From Sinotaia quadrata (Eukaryota; Mollusca; Gastropoda; Architaenioglossa; Viviparidae), in contig CM054181.1 of assembly GCA_028829895.1 (NCBI GenBank), forward strand, positions 113,179,860 through 113,243,859: a stretch of 64,000 nt of DNA, written 5' to 3'. The notes beneath the pieces are model-generated. The model had not been told where the DNA came from. It was given only the letters and a program-made list of their open reading frames with translations, and did not search any database. The translations under genes and the position numbers were made by a program. The stretch's first letter is position 1. The number at the start of each line of letters is the position of its first letter. Below, piece after piece: positions 37,486 through 50,884 of the stretch.

Positions 37486-38439
37486 GTGCGCCAGTGTTCA
37501 CGCCATGGACACCTTGCTGTATGCTTGCGCTCTTCTTCAGCTGTGTGCGAGAAACAAGTGCTCGCCTCTCTCTCGATAACAACCAGGGCACATTTCAGAA
37601 AGCGGCCTTCACTTGGACATAGGGAGGGCATGACAAAACTTGTTTCTTTCTTTTTCCCCAATTGGTATACTAAGAAAATAGCGAGTGAGCGGCAATGGGA
37701 AGATTACATTAACTGCTCTGTCGTAGATTGGAATTTCTGCTCTGTGGTCCGCACAAAAGCCGCGGAATTGAAAGACCCTTCAAAGCTGCAGAACTATATA
37801 TAGCAAGTAGAGGGTAACAAAACTGTGGGTCCGGCAAAATTTCTGTGCGCACTCGGCGCAGACCTAAATTTCGATTCGGTCACAAATCTGGCAGAAGTCA
37901 GTAGTAAGCTAGATACACCTTTTAAAGCGGCATCAACATTAAAGATTGAAATGAGAAAGCAAAATTCCCTGTTTAATCACGTCTCACTTTGCCTGTATTT
38001 TGTACGCCACATAGTCACGATTTGTTCTCATGATAAAACATATCTCTCTCGCCTGATATGGCATCAATGTTATTATCTGTTTGCTATTGTTTTTTGTTAT
38101 TACTTAGTTTTTATTGTTTTCATTATCGTTTATGTTGTTGATATTTTGGCCACGAGACCGGAAATTATTAAATACACAAACATGCAACATATCTTAATTT
38201 CATTAAGCAGGGAGATACATCATCTTAGAGGTTTTTTTCCTGAACACTTAAAAACAATACAACAATTTATCTACATAAGAGGCTTGGAGCTTATTTGCGC
38301 GCGCACTCGAGACCGGACCAGCGAGAGAAGGCGAGATCGCGAGAATTATTTTCGATCGAGGGTCGGATTTTGTGACAGGGAGATAAATCGAGGCCTCGGA
38401 GCGCCCCTGCATGCCTTCGTCAGTCATGAGAAAAGTTAA
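37486..38439 (+). CDS. Unrecognised long open frame with a single in-frame TAG
   Basis: From GTG at 37486 (just after TAA) to the stop after 38436, frame 1 is open for 318 codons except one TAG at 37801-37803. The part before the stop has 105 codons, the part after about 211. The C-terminal half has a hydrophobic run (YYLFAIVFCYYLVFIVFIIV) long enough to span a membrane, followed by a basic, Arg-rich stretch. I recognise no family. The T-rich DNA under the hydrophobic run lowers the chance of stops, so the length alone does not prove coding. Options: a decayed gene, an exon pair with an intron over the TAG, or chance. The 38.3-38.44 kb part is unusually CpG-rich. Confidence 0.3.
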
Positions 38440-39370
38440 TCTCTATGTCTACAGTTACTGAACTAGATGACGTCCTAAATATCGGAATAATCGTGTGCAC
38501 AATTTTATTTATTTATTTATTTCGATCACACGTCAAAAGAAAGCCTTTCCCCCGTGAAATCGGAGACAAAGTGCCATCAACCTTTCACGATCGATTTAAT
38601 CGTGAGCGACAATCTATGAATCAATTTACCACTTTTAATGCCAGAGTGCACTAGTCTAGGATACTTTAGCACGCAAACTGATTTATAACTATTGAAAAGA
38701 AAAAAAAACATACACTAGACATTTCATGTTGAATGATATGGCAATTTTTATTACAGTTATTTATTTATTTTTAATTAGGGTCTATGAAATCCCATTGTTC
38801 ATATATTTCACTGTAATGACATTAAATAAATGATCTTTTCCCTCCGTTTTTATCTTTTAGCGCTAAATCAATCAGTGTAAAATGGTGTGTATCGCTTAGT
38901 GTCTATTTTAAATGTTTTATTGCAATATTTATTTTATTACTTATTTTTTTTTAAAATAATGGTTGCATAAGTGATTTACATATTCAAATGATCTTAATTC
39001 ACAACTTCGTAAGCTGCAAGGTTTTACCACTACCACCACCACCACAAAAAACTCTTTTCTAAAAACAAGTACTAGTCAATGCTGATACAATGACGTCATT
39101 CTGCACCAGTGTAGAATAATAAAGAAAATCATTGCAATGACAAGGAAAGAATCTTCACTGGCATAATGGCAATCTTGTTAGGAAGTGTGTACAATAAAGG
39201 TTGCACTGAAGTGAAACTCGTATGGTTCATTAAGATCCGACGGGAAGTAGGCGTGTTTGCGTGCGTGTCGTAATTATCTGTGCTTAGAGCCTTTTGTTTA
39301 CTTGAGTGGAAAACTTGAAAGATACATATGGTGTCAAACTAAATGGCTTTCTGCTATTGTCGGATATGCA

Positions 39371-39402
<32 letters not shown>

Positions 39403-40390
39403 CGTTTTGCCCATGTGAATGTAACATAGGGGAGAGCAAAATAATGTGTTTTTATTTTAAATTTCTAGAGCTTGAACCAATGTTTGAGATATAGATGAGT
39501 GAATATAACTATAGATGTTGGTGTCGTGCTACGCACCTCACAACTTAAGTACAAACCAGAGCCTGAAGTACAAATCAAAAGAGACTGGACATGCACCTGA
39601 CAGATTTGTTGAACAGGTAAATGACTTAACCCAAGTCATATTTGTACTCAGTATTGCTCAGACAGGGGTAGGTGTTGAGAGAGTAAACAGCATTTCTGAT
39701 GGACGAACCAATGGCCCACAATAGTTTTTAAAAAAAAAGGCTAGATTGTGACCACCGGCTAAAATTAAATGCAAAAAGAGTCAGAAAACAAAAAAATTAC
39801 GATAGACTCAAAAGACATAAAACTTAGTCTATGTAAATGCTACTAAAGTTATTAATACATTCAAGGTATTATCTTTCCAATGAGAACAGGTTGATGAGAG
39901 TCAGACTATTCAGAAGAGATCACACTCTGCTATTGATTTGCAGCACACCACTATGGAGGCTGCTGTGATCTTTATAGAGGATGCCTTTCCAGTCAGAAAT
40001 GTTGACCGAGAATGGACAAGAGACATGTTAGTTTAGGACAAGTACTATGGTGGTCAATTTAGTAGCACAGATGTCTGATGGCAACCTATAGCCCTGAGCC
40101 AACTTACGTCATTGGGCATAATTACAAAAAAAATCTTTAAAAGTCTGCTTATGGTTGGCGTTATATGATTAGACATAGTGATTTATCTCCATACGTTTGT
40201 TAAGGCCTGTGTTATTGAGCGGTCAGTGTAGTTCAAAAACATATTTCTGACAACTGAAATAAATTTGCTTTAAGAGTGATTATGTAAAATTTCTTTTTAT
40301 TTCAGTATAGCAGCATTAATAGCCCACCGCTATAATCCGAATGCTATACATCATCAGGCATTAGTACACAAAGGAAAAAACTATCTCTCT
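38440..40390. other. Noncoding interval
   Basis: (GT)n at 39369-39398 and a perfect TGACGTCA at 39091-39098. Open frames are short and unrecognised. Confidence 0.45.
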
Positions 40391-40395
40391 AATGA

Positions 40396-40697
<302 letters not shown>

Positions 40698-42140
40698 CAT
40701 CTTAGACACCAAAACACCCATTCTAAACAATCTAAAGACTCTACACTCCAAATGACGGTGGTGGTCTGAGAGTGGTGGTGAGACTTGACCAGCTTATAAT
40801 GGAGGGAAAGAATTTTTTTGCTGCCTACTGTTATGGGTATCCAGATTTCAAAGTGTTATGCGTACCGCAACAGTCAAAATGACTAAATATAAGCTGGAAA
40901 GCAAGCAAGCAAACAAACAAACAAACAAAAAACCTTGCTGACATGCTGAATTCTTCTTCAGATTTATTATCTAAAAAGAAAGTTTTTGTCACCACCCTTT
41001 CCCAGTGTTAGACGCTGATATGCACGTGTCAGTTCTGCCAAAGCATCAAGAAAGGTTCACTCCTGCACGACTGTAGTTTTTTTAAAAATAGAATATACAC
41101 CTTCTCAGGGAGAGCAAATGGTCACGTGTTACTGACGCATGTCTGGTATTGACCAGCAGATAATGACCGCAGTCACAATGAATGCACATTGAGGAACTTG
41201 GATGTTTATCTTTTACGGTAAATATTAACAGTTCCAATGAGCGTTTGATCTTTGCATAAAGTAAGAATTGATTGCAAGTACATGATACATATTTATTGAT
41301 CCGCAATTATAGATATCAGTTTGTGGGTCTTAGTTATTTCCCTTTTGTTTGATTTTGCGGTAATTCCGAAAATTAACTATTCAGTTCCACAACCAAAATA
41401 TAATTATAAAATGATAGCTTTATATAATGAAAACTTTCTATGTATTTTTTTTCAGTTTAGCCTATTGTCCAGATTCAGTTTTGTCTCTTGTGCAAATTTC
41501 CCTTGAACCTAAATGTATCGATTGAGATAAACTATTGATCGATTTCAGATAAGTGCTAACTGATGCATGTACTGTAAACTGTATGTATCCATTACTAGTC
41601 ATTCAATACGTCACATGGGTTTGTGATTTTAAAAATATCATTCTGATCATGTACTGATAAAAATGGAAATGAAAGCAAATTCATATGCCTACCTAAGCAT
41701 TTTGGGGGCATTGTTGAACTATTTGAACTTCTGAGTCCAGTTTACGAATGTTCATTTCCAACAAACGGTTGCCCATTTGACAAGAATTATTTGTATCTGC
41801 TGTGCAAATATACGTTGCTAAGATTATTAGGGGCATCACGAACCCCTTATCGTGAATACTTTTTAAAAAATAAAAATAAAATCACCGAAACTATTATAGT
41901 CATGGAAAGATGAGTGTCTTCAGGGTGTAAGCGCTGACTCCGCACGAGGTTTTGGGGTTCCAGTTCTTCCTAGTCGAATATGGCAGTTGGAATTGTTCAA
42001 ATCACAGTCCACTCTCTCTCTCTCTCTCCGACAACTAAACTATCAAAGATATTATCAATATGCAGCACCATTAAATAAAGGTCTGCAAATGAATGTATTT
42101 TATACTAATTATTATAATTATCGACTCTTTTCATTGAGTT
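40698..42140. other. Noncoding interval
   Basis: A short (AAAC)n lies near 40908-40929. No gene was recognised. Confidence 0.45.
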
Positions 42141-42164
42141 TTTGTTATCAATTGCTTGTGAACC

Positions 42165-42229
42165 TTGATCTCGCAATCCTCGAAGATGTTGGGAGATCCA
42201 AGGTTTTATGGACGGTGCGGGCACTTACG
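42165..42229 (-). mobile_element. Tiny 3' fragment of the same non-LTR retrotransposon family
   Basis: Shares GGGAGATCCAAGGTTTTA, GGGCACTT and nearby bases with the 3' part of the element at 36235-36840, in the same orientation. It is bordered on the right by a short (GAT)n. Only about 65 bp can be aligned, so the assignment is tentative. Confidence 0.5.
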
Positions 42230-43024
42230 ATGATGATGATGAGGAAAAAATAAACACTAAATGAGTGTGTGCAATTGTAGGATTAAAAAAAAAGGTCAAC
42301 CGTGTTAGAGAGTATCAGATTTACAGTCGAAAAGTATTGGTTTCCTGGACTGAAACAAATGTTCACAAAATTCAATAAATGGTCCGAGCTAGTGTGTCCT
42401 GCCTTGCATGGCAATGCTGAGAGTGTGTGCTCACATTTCTTTAATTATGATTTATTTCTCATACTCGTGCCGTAAACGTGAGTTTCTGAATCATAAGTAC
42501 CAGTCAGAGGGCAGTGACCTCCAAAGCAAAAAAGTTGGCAGTTTGCCGAGACACACCATCTCTCGCTTACGTGTTTACTGGGAACGCTTGCGCGACACAG
42601 TTCAAACGTGTTTACTCTCTAACACACACACTTTCCAAGCACGACACTTTTCATGCTGATTTCACGCCTGTTCCTGTTACAAAATCAAATCCGTCCCCAC
42701 AAATCAACAAACGATACTTTAGAAGAAAAGGAATTATAATCGGATTAAAATTCTCATTCGCTGACAGATAAAAGGCATTCGTAATAAGGTAATACAGCTC
42801 AGGTTTATTTTTCAACTTATTAATGTCATTTCACCACGGACACCTGGTGAGGCATGAAATGCTGTGATCTATGGTGGGAGTGAGTGGTTGTGCACAATAG
42901 GTGAATCGTGGTGTGAGTTGCCCCTATTCCTCCCCCCCCTCCCTGCTCATTTATTGATGTTCTTGGTCATTATCGTTCTTGCAGAAACTGTAGAAAGTGA
43001 CAAATGCACAGAGTGCAAGCTTGT
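42230..43024. other. Unique noncoding segment
   Basis: Open frames between 42.4 and 42.8 kb have no recognisable domain. Confidence 0.4.
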
Positions 43025-43029
43025 TCTAA

Positions 43030-43565
43030 TTGTTGAGTGTTTACATGACAGACATGAGAATTTACATGACAGACATGAAAGATGACACTACAGATATGAG
43101 GGTCTACGTGACTAACATCAGAGTTTACATGTCAGACATGAGATTTCACATGACAGACATAATTGTTTACTTGACAGACATGAAAACTTACACGCCAGGA
43201 ATGAAAGTTTACATGACAAATATCATAGTTTAAATGACAGTCATGAAAGTTTACATGACAGACATGAGAGTTTACATGACAGACATGGAAGTTTGCATGA
43301 CAAACAAGAAAACGTACACGACAGGCATTGAGAGTTTACATGACAGACATTATAGTTTACATGGCAGACATGAAAGCTTACACGAAAGAGATGAGAGTTT
43401 ATATGACAGACATGAGAGTTTACATGACAAATATCAAAGTTTACATGACAGACATGAGAGTTTACGTGACAGGATTCAGAATTTACACGTCAGACATAAG
43501 AATTTATACGACAGAAATGAGAATTTATACGACAGAAATGAGAATTTACATGACAGACATGAAAA
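43030..43565. repeat. 21-bp minisatellite
   Basis: About 25 copies of ATGACAGACATGAGAGTTTAC. As 21 is a multiple of three, frames stay open over long stretches (MTDMRVY-type heptapeptides). There is no splice or start context to suggest a protein. Confidence 0.95.
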
Positions 43566-43634
43566 CAGCTGTATGGTTACAAACACCAGCATCCAAATCT
43601 CTAGTGATGTTTCACAAAATGTGTCGAACATACT

Positions 43635-43855
43635 AGCTACGTCTCAATTTGTAGAGCATAGTAGTTGCGTGTCATTTTGTGAGCAAACTAGTTTCATCTC
43701 AATTTGTAGAACACACTAGTTACATCTCAATTCGTATAGCACACTAGTTATATCTCAATTTTCGAGCATACACGGTGGTTGTAAAACACACTATGTTACA
43801 TCTCAATTCGTATACCCCACTAGTCAGGTCTCAATTTGTAGAGCATACTAGCTGT
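43635..43855. repeat. 27-29-bp minisatellite, left part
   Basis: About eight diverged copies with TAGTTACATCTCAATT and GTAGAGCACACTAG. The same array resumes at about 45050 on the other side of the LTR-like insertion. Confidence 0.85.
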
Positions 43856-45045
43856 GACGTTTTGCTGGGAGATGGGCAAGGTGTTAATTCTCCACCACCT
43901 TGGGCCGCCCGTAACCTTAGGCTAATCAACAAAACACACCTGTTAGAAAGATGAATGATAGATGATGTAGAAGAGAAGAGTGATAGTTTTAGCTCGAGCC
44001 CCTTGATATACACAACCAGGATCGTAAGTAAATATAGGTGACAGACTACAACATGTAAGTGAATCACGCTAATACAAGTGGTCTATGTATCAACAAGAAA
44101 TAACAAAAGACAGCATGGTTACATATAGCAAATAGTCCAACAGTTACAATTAGTGTTTATACATATATATTATTTAAGTTCATAATCATGACCATGTGGT
44201 GTTGCAAGAAAGTGTCCACTGTAGTAGTTATTTGGTTCATTCTTATGAGCTATAAATGAGTTTATAAGGGAACACTGAAAGTTTCTGAATGAACTCTAGA
44301 GTACTTTGGTAGAGTTCGTCTACAACTTGACTGAAGCTGTTCAGTTGTGACTTTATAAATACATAATTTTAGATTTCCTGACGTGTAGCCAAGAGTCTCA
44401 GTGAATGGCATTAGCATACACACACATGGTCCAATAAACTGGTCTTTGGCCCATGGGTCATTCTGCTCTGGTGTTGCTTGAGGCTCAGTGCTCGTCAAAC
44501 CAACATCCAAGATAAAGTCCCAGACAAAGTGCTGATCTGCCTAAAGAATGGAAATGGAATAAGAAATTGTCCTCATGTTTTCTCCAACAGAACACTCTTA
44601 CATGGTCATCATACATTTAAATATCATAAGTGAAATATAACAATATAAAATATAGTCAATGTCAAGAGATAAACATGAATATAATATTAGTTATGCAAGT
44701 AAAACCACATACCTTCGGCAGTATTATATACAAAGGATGATTTCCTGCTGTGATGATAACCAGCAATAAGGTTAGTAGTATGAGTATATTTTGTTAACAC
44801 CGGGAGCCAAATTATGTGTTGCCTCAATGGTCAGCTGCATTCAACTAACGATTTACAGGTACGTTTCTGGTGCATTCATTCGTGTGGCCGAGCTGTGCTT
44901 TGATTGGTTGGTTTAGTGAGTTATCAGGAACATTCAGGTATGTTTCCAGTCTGGGGATAAGGGTCAGCCTTTCTAGAAGGAAGGTTTAAGTGTAGTATAT
45001 TTTTAGGGAGGGGTAGGTGTGGGCTACATAAGACATTATATGACA
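43856..45045 (+). mobile_element. 1.2-kb LTR-like repeat, copy B, inserted in a minisatellite
   Basis: Begins TGTGACGTTTTGCTGGGAGA and aligns with copy A throughout to GGTGTGGGCTACATAA and slightly beyond. The minisatellite that ends at ...CATACTAG on the left continues as ...CATATAG on the right, which makes this an insertion into the array. No internal coding region is present, as expected of a solo LTR. The candidate target duplications are too diverged to call. Confidence 0.75.
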
Positions 45046-45049
45046 CTAT

Positions 45050-45400
45050 GTATGACATATAGTTACGTCTCAATTCGTAGAGTACCCTATTTATCTAACA
45101 ATTTGTGGAACATATTAGTTATGTCTTAATTGTAGAATATACTAGTTACTTCTCAATTGTATTGCATACTAGTTACTTCTCAATTATACGGCATACTAGT
45201 TATTTCTCAACTGTAGAACACACTAGTTACTTTTCAAATGTAGGACATACTAGTTACTTCTCAAATGTAGAACACACTAGTTACTTCTCAAATATAGAAC
45301 ATACTAGTTACTTCTCAAATGTAGAACACACTAGTTACTTCTCAAATGTAGAACACACTAGTTACTTCTCGAATGTAGAACACACGAGTTACTTCTAGGT
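45050..45400. repeat. 27-bp minisatellite, right part
   Basis: About 12 copies with AGTTACTTCTCAAATGTAGA. The period is nine codons, hence an open frame repeating HTSYFSNVE. The right copies are nearly identical; those next to the insertion are diverged. Confidence 0.93.
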
Positions 45401-47280
45401 TAACTGGAAATCTTGACCGAATAGCGTACTTTAAAACTGATCGAATTTAATTTAACTGAAATAGCAACAGGAAGTTAAGAGGTTTCAAGCTTTAAAAATA
45501 GAGAGCCAAATTCGTGCGCTCTAGATGCAACAAATAATTTTTAATTAACTTTTACATATTTTAGATTTTTGTCTTAACAAAAGTGTAAAATATACCTTCA
45601 CTCAAAATGCAAAAATGATTTTATAAATAGTGCAAAATACGCCTTTCCAAAAAATGCATAATGTAACTTTACAACAAAAATTGCTAAAGTTTACATTTAG
45701 AAAAGAATGCAAAATATACCTTTAAAAAAAAGTGCAAAATATACCTTTACAAGAAATGCGTACCCTTAGAAAAAGTGCAATGTATTCTTTTTCAAAAGAA
45801 TGCAAAATATGCCAATTACATATGATATTTCGTTGCTCTATATTGTAAAAATAAAAAAAAAATCAACTCGAAGCTCGGAGGAGACTTCTAGTTAAGTTCT
45901 CGTAGAGTTCGAGACGAGATCTAAAATAATTCCTGGACTCCAGGTTTCTGAAGGACGAATTTGAAGCGAGTTTGTAAGATAATTCCTGGACTCCAGGTTT
46001 CTGTAGAACGAGTTTGTGTTTTGTTCAGATAACCTGCAGAGTTCCCCCCGCCTGACACAAGTCGTAACCCTCACTCTTTGAGTGGCGGGAGATTGAGAAC
46101 GCGTAAGCCAGTGGAATTCAGCGACAAAGCTACTATATCTCCTGGGAGCATGCGCACCTGGGATTTCATTCAAGGTAAGTCGCTGTTGATCTGTTGATCT
46201 GTTGATCGTCACTGTAGGAAACGGACACACCTGCGCACATATAGAACTCCAAAACTTGTCACAAAATAAACTAGCAAACAGCACGACTCCTATGCGCGTA
46301 AGAAAAGAAATCAACGCAAGAGGATATAAATACATTTGACTAGAGACAGACATCCCCCCCACTTTCAAGCTATTCAGATAAGTTTTCGGTACATTGATAG
46401 GTTTACGCGTTTCATTGTTCAGCTGTCATTGTTATTAATAACTTAAAGTCCTGATAGAGGTTATTTAGCCATTACATCTATTCTTTAAATTTTTGGGGTT
46501 TTTTTTGTTTGTATCGTATATCCATAAAACGTTTTGAATTCCCACATTGCATTGAATTCTTTTAGGTTTATAAAAGGAATATATTTGATTCCGAACTCAA
46601 GTGTCGGACGAGTCATGCAGATGTCAGTTTACACGAGAAAAATAATTGCTCTTTGCTCAATTCATTACGAATAGTCTTAGAAGCTCAATGAGCATAAATT
46701 GGGAGAAGGGGTCTTGAGTCCAGAAAGGGGACATGAGCTATGTATGAACTCGTATTTGTATATTTAAAAATACGATAAGGTAAACATCTAGCCTGCTGAG
46801 CTTCAAATGACGTTTGTTGCCTGATCATAGGTCAAAGTCATATGCTGGATAAGATTATTGCCAGAAAGGGAAAAAGCTTCAAATAGGAACAAACGGACGA
46901 ATGACCATAGTGACAACAGTTTAACAATCAAACATTTATGACAACAGATTCCAAAAGAGCGCCATTAATGTTATAATCATAAAAGTGTGATTCATCATAC
47001 AAACGGAATAGTTTTGATAAATTCTATTTTCTTTTTCCTCTGTTTCGAATGTAAAATTGGGCAATATTTCTTGACGTTTCAAAAATGGCCAAAGTTCTTG
47101 TTTATAGATAGTCTATGGCGTTTCAAAGTTTTCTAAAACAACTTGAATTAATCTTTTAGGAATTGAAGCTGAATGGAGTTCTTGTCACGAAAGATCAAAT
47201 AAATAATAAATGAGTGGACTTGCGTGACATCAAGTTCCCTTGATCTACGTTACTCATTAATGGTTTATCAGAGTGATAAT
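45401..47280. other. Noncoding interval
   Basis: Degenerate repeats of GTGCAAAATATACCTTTA type occur at 45580-45810. A roughly 62-bp duplication at 45920-46015 shares ATAATTCCTGGACTCCAGGT. A 158-codon minus-strand frame (45892-46368) runs through that duplication and has no recognised domain. Confidence 0.45.
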
Positions 47281-47289
47281 GAAACTACA

Positions 47290-47850
47290 AACGTGACGCA
47301 CGCTTCTTCAGTGACGTATAGAGACTGAAGATGGCACCATAAATCTGATACAGATTACTTGTCAATGACGTATAGAGACTGAAGGTGGTACCATGAACCT
47401 GATACAGATTACTTGTCAATGACGTATAGAGACTGAAGGTGGCACCATGAACCTGATACAGATTACTTGTCAATGACGTATAGAGACTGAAGGTGGCACC
47501 ATAAATCTGATCCAGAGTACTTGTCAGTGACGTATAGAGACTGAAGGAGGCACCATACATCTGATCCAGATTACTTGTCAGTGACGTATAGAGACTGAAG
47601 GAGGCACCATAAATCTGATCCAGATTACTTGTCAGTGATTTATAGAGACTGAAGGTAGCACCATGAACCTGATCCAGATTACTTGTCAGTGATTTATAGA
47701 GACTGAAGATGGCACCATAAATCTGATCCAGATTACTTGTCAGTGATTTATAGAGACTGAAGGTAGCACCATGAACCTGATCCAGATTATTCTTCAGTGA
47801 CTGAAGATAGCACCATAAATCTGATCCAGATTACTCTTCAGTGACTTATA
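47290..47850. repeat. 54-bp minisatellite
   Basis: About ten copies with GACGTATAGAGACTGAAGGT and CTGATCCAGATTACTTGTCA. The period is 18 codons and the open minus frame follows it. Confidence 0.95.
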
Positions 47851-48084
47851 GAGTGAAGATGAAAACCACAACAAATTTTAAGCACTTTCTGGCAGAAAAG
47901 AGAAAAGATTTAAAACCTACTCAAAAACAATAAAACTAGTTCATTTCAAGACAAATATTATTAAGCTTCGTTTAAACTAGCCTGCGGATTGTACACCAGT
48001 GAGATTAACTGATGTCTTTCCCTTTAAAAATTTAAATTAAAAATTCCTTTCGAGTTGTGAACCATGTCGTGGAATGCGTCCTAC

Positions 48085-48395
48085 CCATAAGCAACGTTGC
48101 TATTCTGAGTGGCAATATTTACACAACCCACAAGCAACGTTGCTATTATGAAAGGCAATATTTACACAGCCCACAAGCAACGTTCCTATTCTGAGAGGAA
48201 ATGAAATTTACATAGCCCACAAGCAACGTTTCTACTTTGAGAGGAAATGAAATTTACTTAGCCCACAAGCAAAGTTTCTATTCTGAGAGGAAATGAAATT
48301 TACTTAGCCCACAAGCAAAGTTTCTATTCTGAGAGGAAATGAAATTTACTTAGCCCACATGCAACGTTGCTATTCTGAGTGGCAATATTGAAATA
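48085..48395. repeat. 50-55-bp minisatellite
   Basis: About six copies with CCCACAAGCAACGTTGCTAT and GAGAGGAAATGAAATTTAC. Confidence 0.92.
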
Positions 48396-48649
48396 GCCCA
48401 GAGAGGAAGCAGAGCTAAGATAAACTACTGGCATGTCATACATAAACCGTTAGCAGTCTCGTCGACTTTTGGTAATAAATACCATCTTAAAGTGAGGGAA
48501 AACTACAGAACCTAGTTTAATTTTAAATGTCTTTTAAAATAAATTAGATCTGTTGATATTAGAAATGTTAAAATTAGCATAATATGAAAAGAATGGAAAA
48601 AAATCTGTCATAATATTCTATGTACAAAAGCAGGCTGCAGCATAATAAA

Positions 48650-48890
48650 TACAACATTGCAGCATCGTAATGACAAGATTGCATTATAATGATGACAAGA
48701 TTGCAGCCCCATTATAACAAGAATAAATACGAAAATGCAGCACCATGATGACAAGAATAAATACAATATTGCAGCGCCATAATGACAAGATTGCAGTACC
48801 ATGATGACAAGATTGTAGCACCACGATGACAAGATTGTAGCACCATGATCGCAAGATTGCAGTACCTTGATGACAAGATTGCAATACTAC
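48650..48890. repeat. About 20-bp minisatellite
   Basis: About 11 irregular copies of ATGATGACAAGATTGCAG; some units carry an AATAAATAC insertion. Confidence 0.9.
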
Positions 48891-49134
48891 TCATGCATCA
48901 TGTATTGATGCAGATTGCAACAACAATAATTAGAGGGTTGCAAACATGTTTGATATATCACTCACCCTTGAGCTGCAACTTGCCTGACCTATGACTCTTA
49001 CTAACAAACTTTTTTTTTTAGATCTGCGAAACTAGTCCTACATCAAGAGTTGCAAATTACCAGACTGTCTGTCACCAACTACAATTTGACACATACAAAA
49101 TGTTCAATCAGTCATATATCGTAGATTTGTATAT

Positions 49135-49250
49135 ATCATAGATACAAAGTGTGACTTTACCAACTACGACTGATACAAAGCTGCAAGCAGTACATAGATA
49201 CAAAGTGTGACTTTACCAACTACGACTGATACAAAGCTGCAAGCAGTGCA
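49135..49250. repeat. About 57-bp tandem duplication
   Basis: Two copies with AGATACAAAGTGTGACTTTA and CTGATACAAAGCTGCAAGCA. Confidence 0.9.
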
Positions 49251-49254
49251 TCGA

Positions 49255-49555
49255 GGGATGCAACTTGCCCGATCAGGGACTGTCACTCTATCTGCTGATA
49301 CAAAATTCTTCAGCAGTTGTACATACGGCAGTAACCTTGCCCGATCAGGGACTGTCACTCTATCTGCTGATACAAAACTCTTCAGCAGTTGTACATACGG
49401 CAATAACCTTGCCCAATCAGGGACTGTCACTCTATCTGCTGATACAAAACTCTTCAGCAGTTGTACATACGGCAATAACCTTGCCCGATCAGGGACTCAC
49501 TCTATCTGCTGATACAAACTCTTCAGCAGTTGTACATACGGCAATAACCTTGCCC
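49255..49555. repeat. 72-bp minisatellite
   Basis: Just over four copies with GATCAGGGACTGTCACTCTA and TCAGCAGTTGTACATACGGC. The period is 24 codons, so frames are open on both strands. The last unit is shortened. Confidence 0.95.
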
Positions 49556-50827
49556 GACAAATCATCTTTACTTTCAATGAATAAGTATAAAATGCGAACT
49601 ATAATGTACTAAATTTAAAAGGGCAAAAAATATTCGGTCTCTTCGGACATAAAAACTCCGTTTTTTTCTTGTACTTTTGAGTGTTCTATCTATATAACGA
49701 AACACTCGGCCAAAGGACACAGGAGGAGCGCATTCTAACAAAACTGCGGACGTACGTCATCTGCAACATCAATCCAGCTGTCTGCCTGCCTACTTTTCCT
49801 CAATCCGTTGTCATTAGCAGTCGACATCTTGTTTCCTTTCAATACTTCCATTCATTCCTTTTGTAGATCTTTCACTGCGTACCGTTCAGCTTGTGATAAA
49901 GAGATAACTGTATTCAAGGATACTGACCTACATTCTAAGAACATTTCAAAACGTTGTCAGCCTTTTACTTTTTATTTAGATCAATGTTTCTGAGATTATA
50001 TTGCTAATCTAGTAAATGCTTGTCCAGGAAAGTAATTTATTGGATGTCTCTATTGCAAGCTATTAATTCCAGTCTGTCAAGCCACGCTGTCGTTTCTTCT
50101 GGAATGAAAAGTGAAATTAAATATATTTTATTTTAATTTTAAAAAGTCTTAAGCCTAACTTCTTTTAGCATGGCACGACAATGGACAATGAATCTCATTA
50201 TAACTGTGACTGGCTCTGATCCAGAAAGAAAAATACTAAGGCCAGGTCAACACTTTTCAAGCTATAGATTTAGTTCATGTGTACTGTCTGTCTGTCTGTC
50301 TGTCACAGGTATATGCACTTGGGGGGTGGGGGATTGTCACGACCTAGCACAAAACATAAGGAACTCACGGTTCCTCTATATGCTTATCTGATTCCAATAA
50401 CCACGTGATCTTGGTAAAATCTTCCCTACTCCTCTTCTCTCCCTCCTACCCCCACCATTAGCATCAAACAAAATCTAACAAACAAAAAAGTGCCGTTGTC
50501 ATGTTGATATTGACTAACGTGTCCTTGTATCCTATTATCAGAAACGACAGTTTGCGATGCATTATGGGAATCGGAAGCACCGGTAAAATCGGTTTCAATA
50601 TTGACACCGACGGAAGTTACGCCCTTGCGTCGCAAGCAAAGGGTCTCACTACACTCCTACCCCTACCCACCCATTACGGCTCTACAGCACGTTAAAATGT
50701 TTCGCAATTGTTCCAGGCAACCACGTCTATCACACACGTGAATGTTTCGCAAGAATGTAGAAAGATTCTTATCGACATCACACCAGTTCGCTGTTCGAGT
50801 CGTTCAACAGTAGTTACCTCCCATCCG

Positions 50828-50884
<57 letters not shown>

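Noticed and set aside
45892..46368. 158-codon minus-strand frame
   Set aside because: It contains an internal DNA duplication and no recognised domain, and I found no splice or promoter evidence.
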